Shown here: positions 62,612 through 64,000 of the stretch, piece after piece
Position numbering within the stretch: position 1 is the first letter of the stretch
Layout of the letters: each line of letters begins with the position of its first letter
NCBI GenBank assembly: GCA_963765545.1
Contig: CAVXWW010000004.1
Location: forward strand, 248,001 to 312,000
DNA length: 64,000 nt
Reading direction: 5' to 3'
Source of the DNA: JARRPM01 sp963765545
Lineage (GTDB): Bacteria; Pseudomonadota; Gammaproteobacteria; Pseudomonadales; Halieaceae
Notes under the pieces: generated by a model
Seen by the model: only the letters and a program-made list of their open reading frames with translations
The model's database searches: none
What the model was told of the DNA's origin: nothing
Program-made: the position numbers and the translations under genes

Positions 62612-63298
62612 ATGCGGTTTATATTCTCACTGGTAGGCGGCCTGCTGATCACCGTCGCAGTATTTTTGTTCATGCAGAGCCTGATTAAAAGCAGGCAGGA
62701 GCAGGATGTGCTGCTGCCCGTTTACAGCACAGTGGATATTCTGCAAGAAGAGCCTGAAGAAGAGGAGCCGGAACCTGAGGATGTAGAGCCCGAAGAGCCG
62801 CTTGATGAACCTGTGATGGATTCCCTGGAGATAGCGCCGCCGACGCCCGAACCGGCTGCTGAGCTCGAAATATCTGCGCTCGACCTGGCAATGAGTGATA
62901 TCAAAATCCAGGCTTCTGGCGATCGTTGGAACGGGCCGATCGGGGCCGGCGTCGGCGCCGTCAACCTTGCCGGGGGTGGCGGGGAAGATGCACAGGGGTT
63001 TATCGAGGTCATCCCCTTTGATACGCGCCGTCCCAATGTCCCCGATGTGGCATACCAGAACAAGATAAGCGGTTGGGTATTGGTCGCCTTCAGGGTGACG
63101 GGAGATGGCGGAACACGTGATGTAAGGGTGCTGGATGCCAATCCCAGGGGTGTGTTTGAAGAAAAGGTCGTTGCCGCAGTGTCGGACTGGAAGTACCAGG
63201 TGAATTTTTATGGCGGGGCAACGGGCAGCGTTGTACTAACCCAGAAAGTGGATGTCGCGTGGGAGAACTACCCACAGAACATGCCCAATGTTGATTGA
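62612..63298 (+). CDS. tonB: TonB-family energy transducer (TonB2-like)
   Basis: The 228-residue protein has an N-terminal membrane anchor (about residues 3-22), then a Glu/Pro-rich spacer (EEPEPEDVEPEEPLDEP), and a TonB C-terminal domain with GWVLVAFRVTGDGGTRDVRVLDANPRGVFEEKVVAAVSDW (shown only as its position, about 140-195). It links the proton channel to TonB-dependent receptors. The ATG at 62612 is preceded by an overlapping in-frame GTG at 62609. The acidic rather than Lys/Pro-rich spacer is typical of TonB2. Confidence 0.88.
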   Translation: MRFIFSLVGGLLITVAVFLFMQSLIKSRQEQDVLLPVYSTVDILQEEPEEEEPEPEDVEPEEPLDEPVMDSLEIAPPTPEPAAELEISALDLAMSDIKIQASGDRWNGPIGAGVGAVNLAGGGGEDAQGFIEVIPFDTRRPNVPDVAYQNKISGWVLVAFRVTGDGGTRDVRVLDANPRGVFEEKVVAAVSDWKYQVNFYGGATGSVVLTQKVDVAWENYPQNMPNVD

Positions 63299-64000
63299 TT
63301 CGATGACACACCCCCGGCTGGTTTTATGCTCAGTCCCCCTCCTGTTTGCTCTGGGCCTGGCACCGGCGAGCGAAGCACAGGAAGGTCAGTACCGTAGCAA
63401 GGTTCGCATTGACTCCACCGGCGGGCTGGGCGATGGCGCGGGGCTCTCCATCGAGGAGTTGGAGCAGCAGATCAAGTCGATCAGTGATTCCTACGCAAAA
63501 TCCAGCGCTGGGCGACACCTGGCCAGGCACTACGTTGAACAGGGCGAGTATCAAAAAGCGATCGATTATTATCGCACTGCGCTGTCGGCGGATGGACTGT
63601 CTGATGTGGCTAACCGGGAAATGCTGCGCGAACTGGCGCAGGTGTATTTGCTGAGCGAAAACTATGTGGCGGCAACCAGCACACTCGAGAAGGCGCTGCG
63701 GATCAAGCTGGTGCCAGACCCCGGCGATTACCTCCTGTTGGCGCAGGCCTACTACCGCCAGGGCAAGTTGGTGCAGGTGGTTGCGTCGCTGGACCCCATC
63801 CGTGAGCAGGGCCTGACGCTGAGTCTCGCCCAGAAGCGACAGGCTCTCGCGCTCTACTACCAGGCGGGTGCCTATGCCCAGTGTGAACAGCTGTTGAAGC
63901 AGTTGCTGGATGCCGAGCCGAACAACCCGGATAACTGGCACCATCTGGCATCGGTCTATGTGCAACAGGGGAAACGAAAGCAGGCGCTTGACCAGTTGAC
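63288..64000 (+). CDS. TPR-repeat protein of TonB2 cluster (3'-truncated by window edge)
   Basis: The frame is open to the window end and has no stop. Starts are the ATG at 63288, which overlaps the tonB stop, or the ATG at 63303 (MTHPRL), which gives a clean signal peptide (VPLLFALGLAPASEA). After residue 50 come tetratricopeptide repeats such as ARHYVEQGEYQKAIDYYRTAL, LAQVYLLSENYVAATSTLEKAL and LAQAYYRQGKLVQVV. TPR proteins close TonB2/TtpC operons in vibrios and related bacteria and are likely periplasmic. The protein continues beyond base 64000. Confidence 0.86.
   Translation, partial: MLIDSMTHPRLVLCSVPLLFALGLAPASEAQEGQYRSKVRIDSTGGLGDGAGLSIEELEQQIKSISDSYAKSSAGRHLARHYVEQGEYQKAIDYYRTALSADGLSDVANREMLRELAQVYLLSENYVAATSTLEKALRIKLVPDPGDYLLLAQAYYRQGKLVQVVASLDPIREQGLTLSLAQKRQALALYYQAGAYAQCEQLLKQLLDAEPNNPDNWHHLASVYVQQGKRKQALDQL

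Noticed and set aside
1..64000. tRNA, rRNA, CRISPR array, insertion sequence or prophage genes
   Set aside because: I found no cloverleaf-like or rRNA sequence, no regularly spaced repeats and no transposase, integrase or phage structural motif in any supported gene.

Overview
The window is moderately GC-rich bacterial chromosome, densely packed with genes, with short intergenic gaps and many 1-4 bp overlaps. The core genes (recA-recX with a LexA box, recQ, rlmA, dbpA, purT, arfB, marC) and the outer-membrane/TonB equipment point to a Gammaproteobacterium. The mix of fatty-acid and wax-ester metabolism, a Rieske oxygenase, an HMG-CoA reductase, a CTI-type fatty acid isomerase and a DUF1302/YCF48/MMPL envelope set resembles marine Halieaceae (OM60/NOR5). 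The genus assignment is inference from gene content only. I see no rRNA, tRNA, CRISPR, insertion sequence, integrase or phage gene.

Layout. (1) 1-3613: end of a soluble molybdenum/tungsten formate dehydrogenase operon (alpha subunit with Cys ligand, fdhD, delta subunit), then a SIMPL-domain periplasmic protein. (2) 4379-9237: an ADI/DDAH-type guanidine-modifying enzyme next to an M20 carbamoylase, then a GCS2-type ligase translationally coupled to an AstE/ASPA-type metallo-hydrolase. (3) 9260-13707: a kinase/ATPase fusion, recA-recX with an SOS box and a terminator abutting recX, a Rap1a/Tai-like secreted protein and a glycine-zipper lipoprotein. (4) 14018-20970: beta-CASP nuclease, PhyH dioxygenase, a stand-alone encapsulated-ferritin-like protein, an HCCA isomerase-SDR pair, an ExaC-type aldehyde dehydrogenase and a beta-barrel protein. 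(5) 21135-29878: MarC, enoyl-CoA hydratases, a protein of unknown function, a DUF3336 patatin lipase, acyl-CoA dehydrogenase, arfB and HMG-CoA reductase. (6) 30042-45544: dbpA, a RIO kinase, purT, a Crp-like regulator divergent from a class II aldolase, YtfJ, cti, recQ, rlmA, a small basic protein, a redoxin, an SLC13/TrkA-C transporter and an acyl-CoA ligase. (7) 45581-58090: Rieske oxygenase, a lipoprotein with a pseudopilin-like C-terminus, WS/DGAT, two SDR enzymes, and the DUF1302 / YCF48 beta-propeller / MMPL (RND) set followed by a DUF3313-like lipoprotein. (8) 58406-64000: a LysR regulator, then a TonB2-type system (DUF3450, TtpC-like ExbB, ExbB, ExbD, TonB, TPR) with a candidate Fur box over its ribosome-binding region; the TPR gene runs off the window.

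Several of these genes fit one physiology: uptake, activation, oxidation and storage of lipids. Ligase, acyl-CoA dehydrogenase, hydratases, Rieske oxygenase and SDRs would process hydrophobic substrates, WS/DGAT would store them, the DUF3336 patatin could mobilise them, CTI would adjust membrane lipids, and DUF1302-YCF48-MMPL is a candidate envelope-spanning transport machine. The strongest leads for undescribed biology are that envelope module, the guanidine-deiminase/carbamoylase pair, the untagged EncFtn-like protein, the orphan HMG-CoA reductase and the pseudopilin-like lipoprotein.
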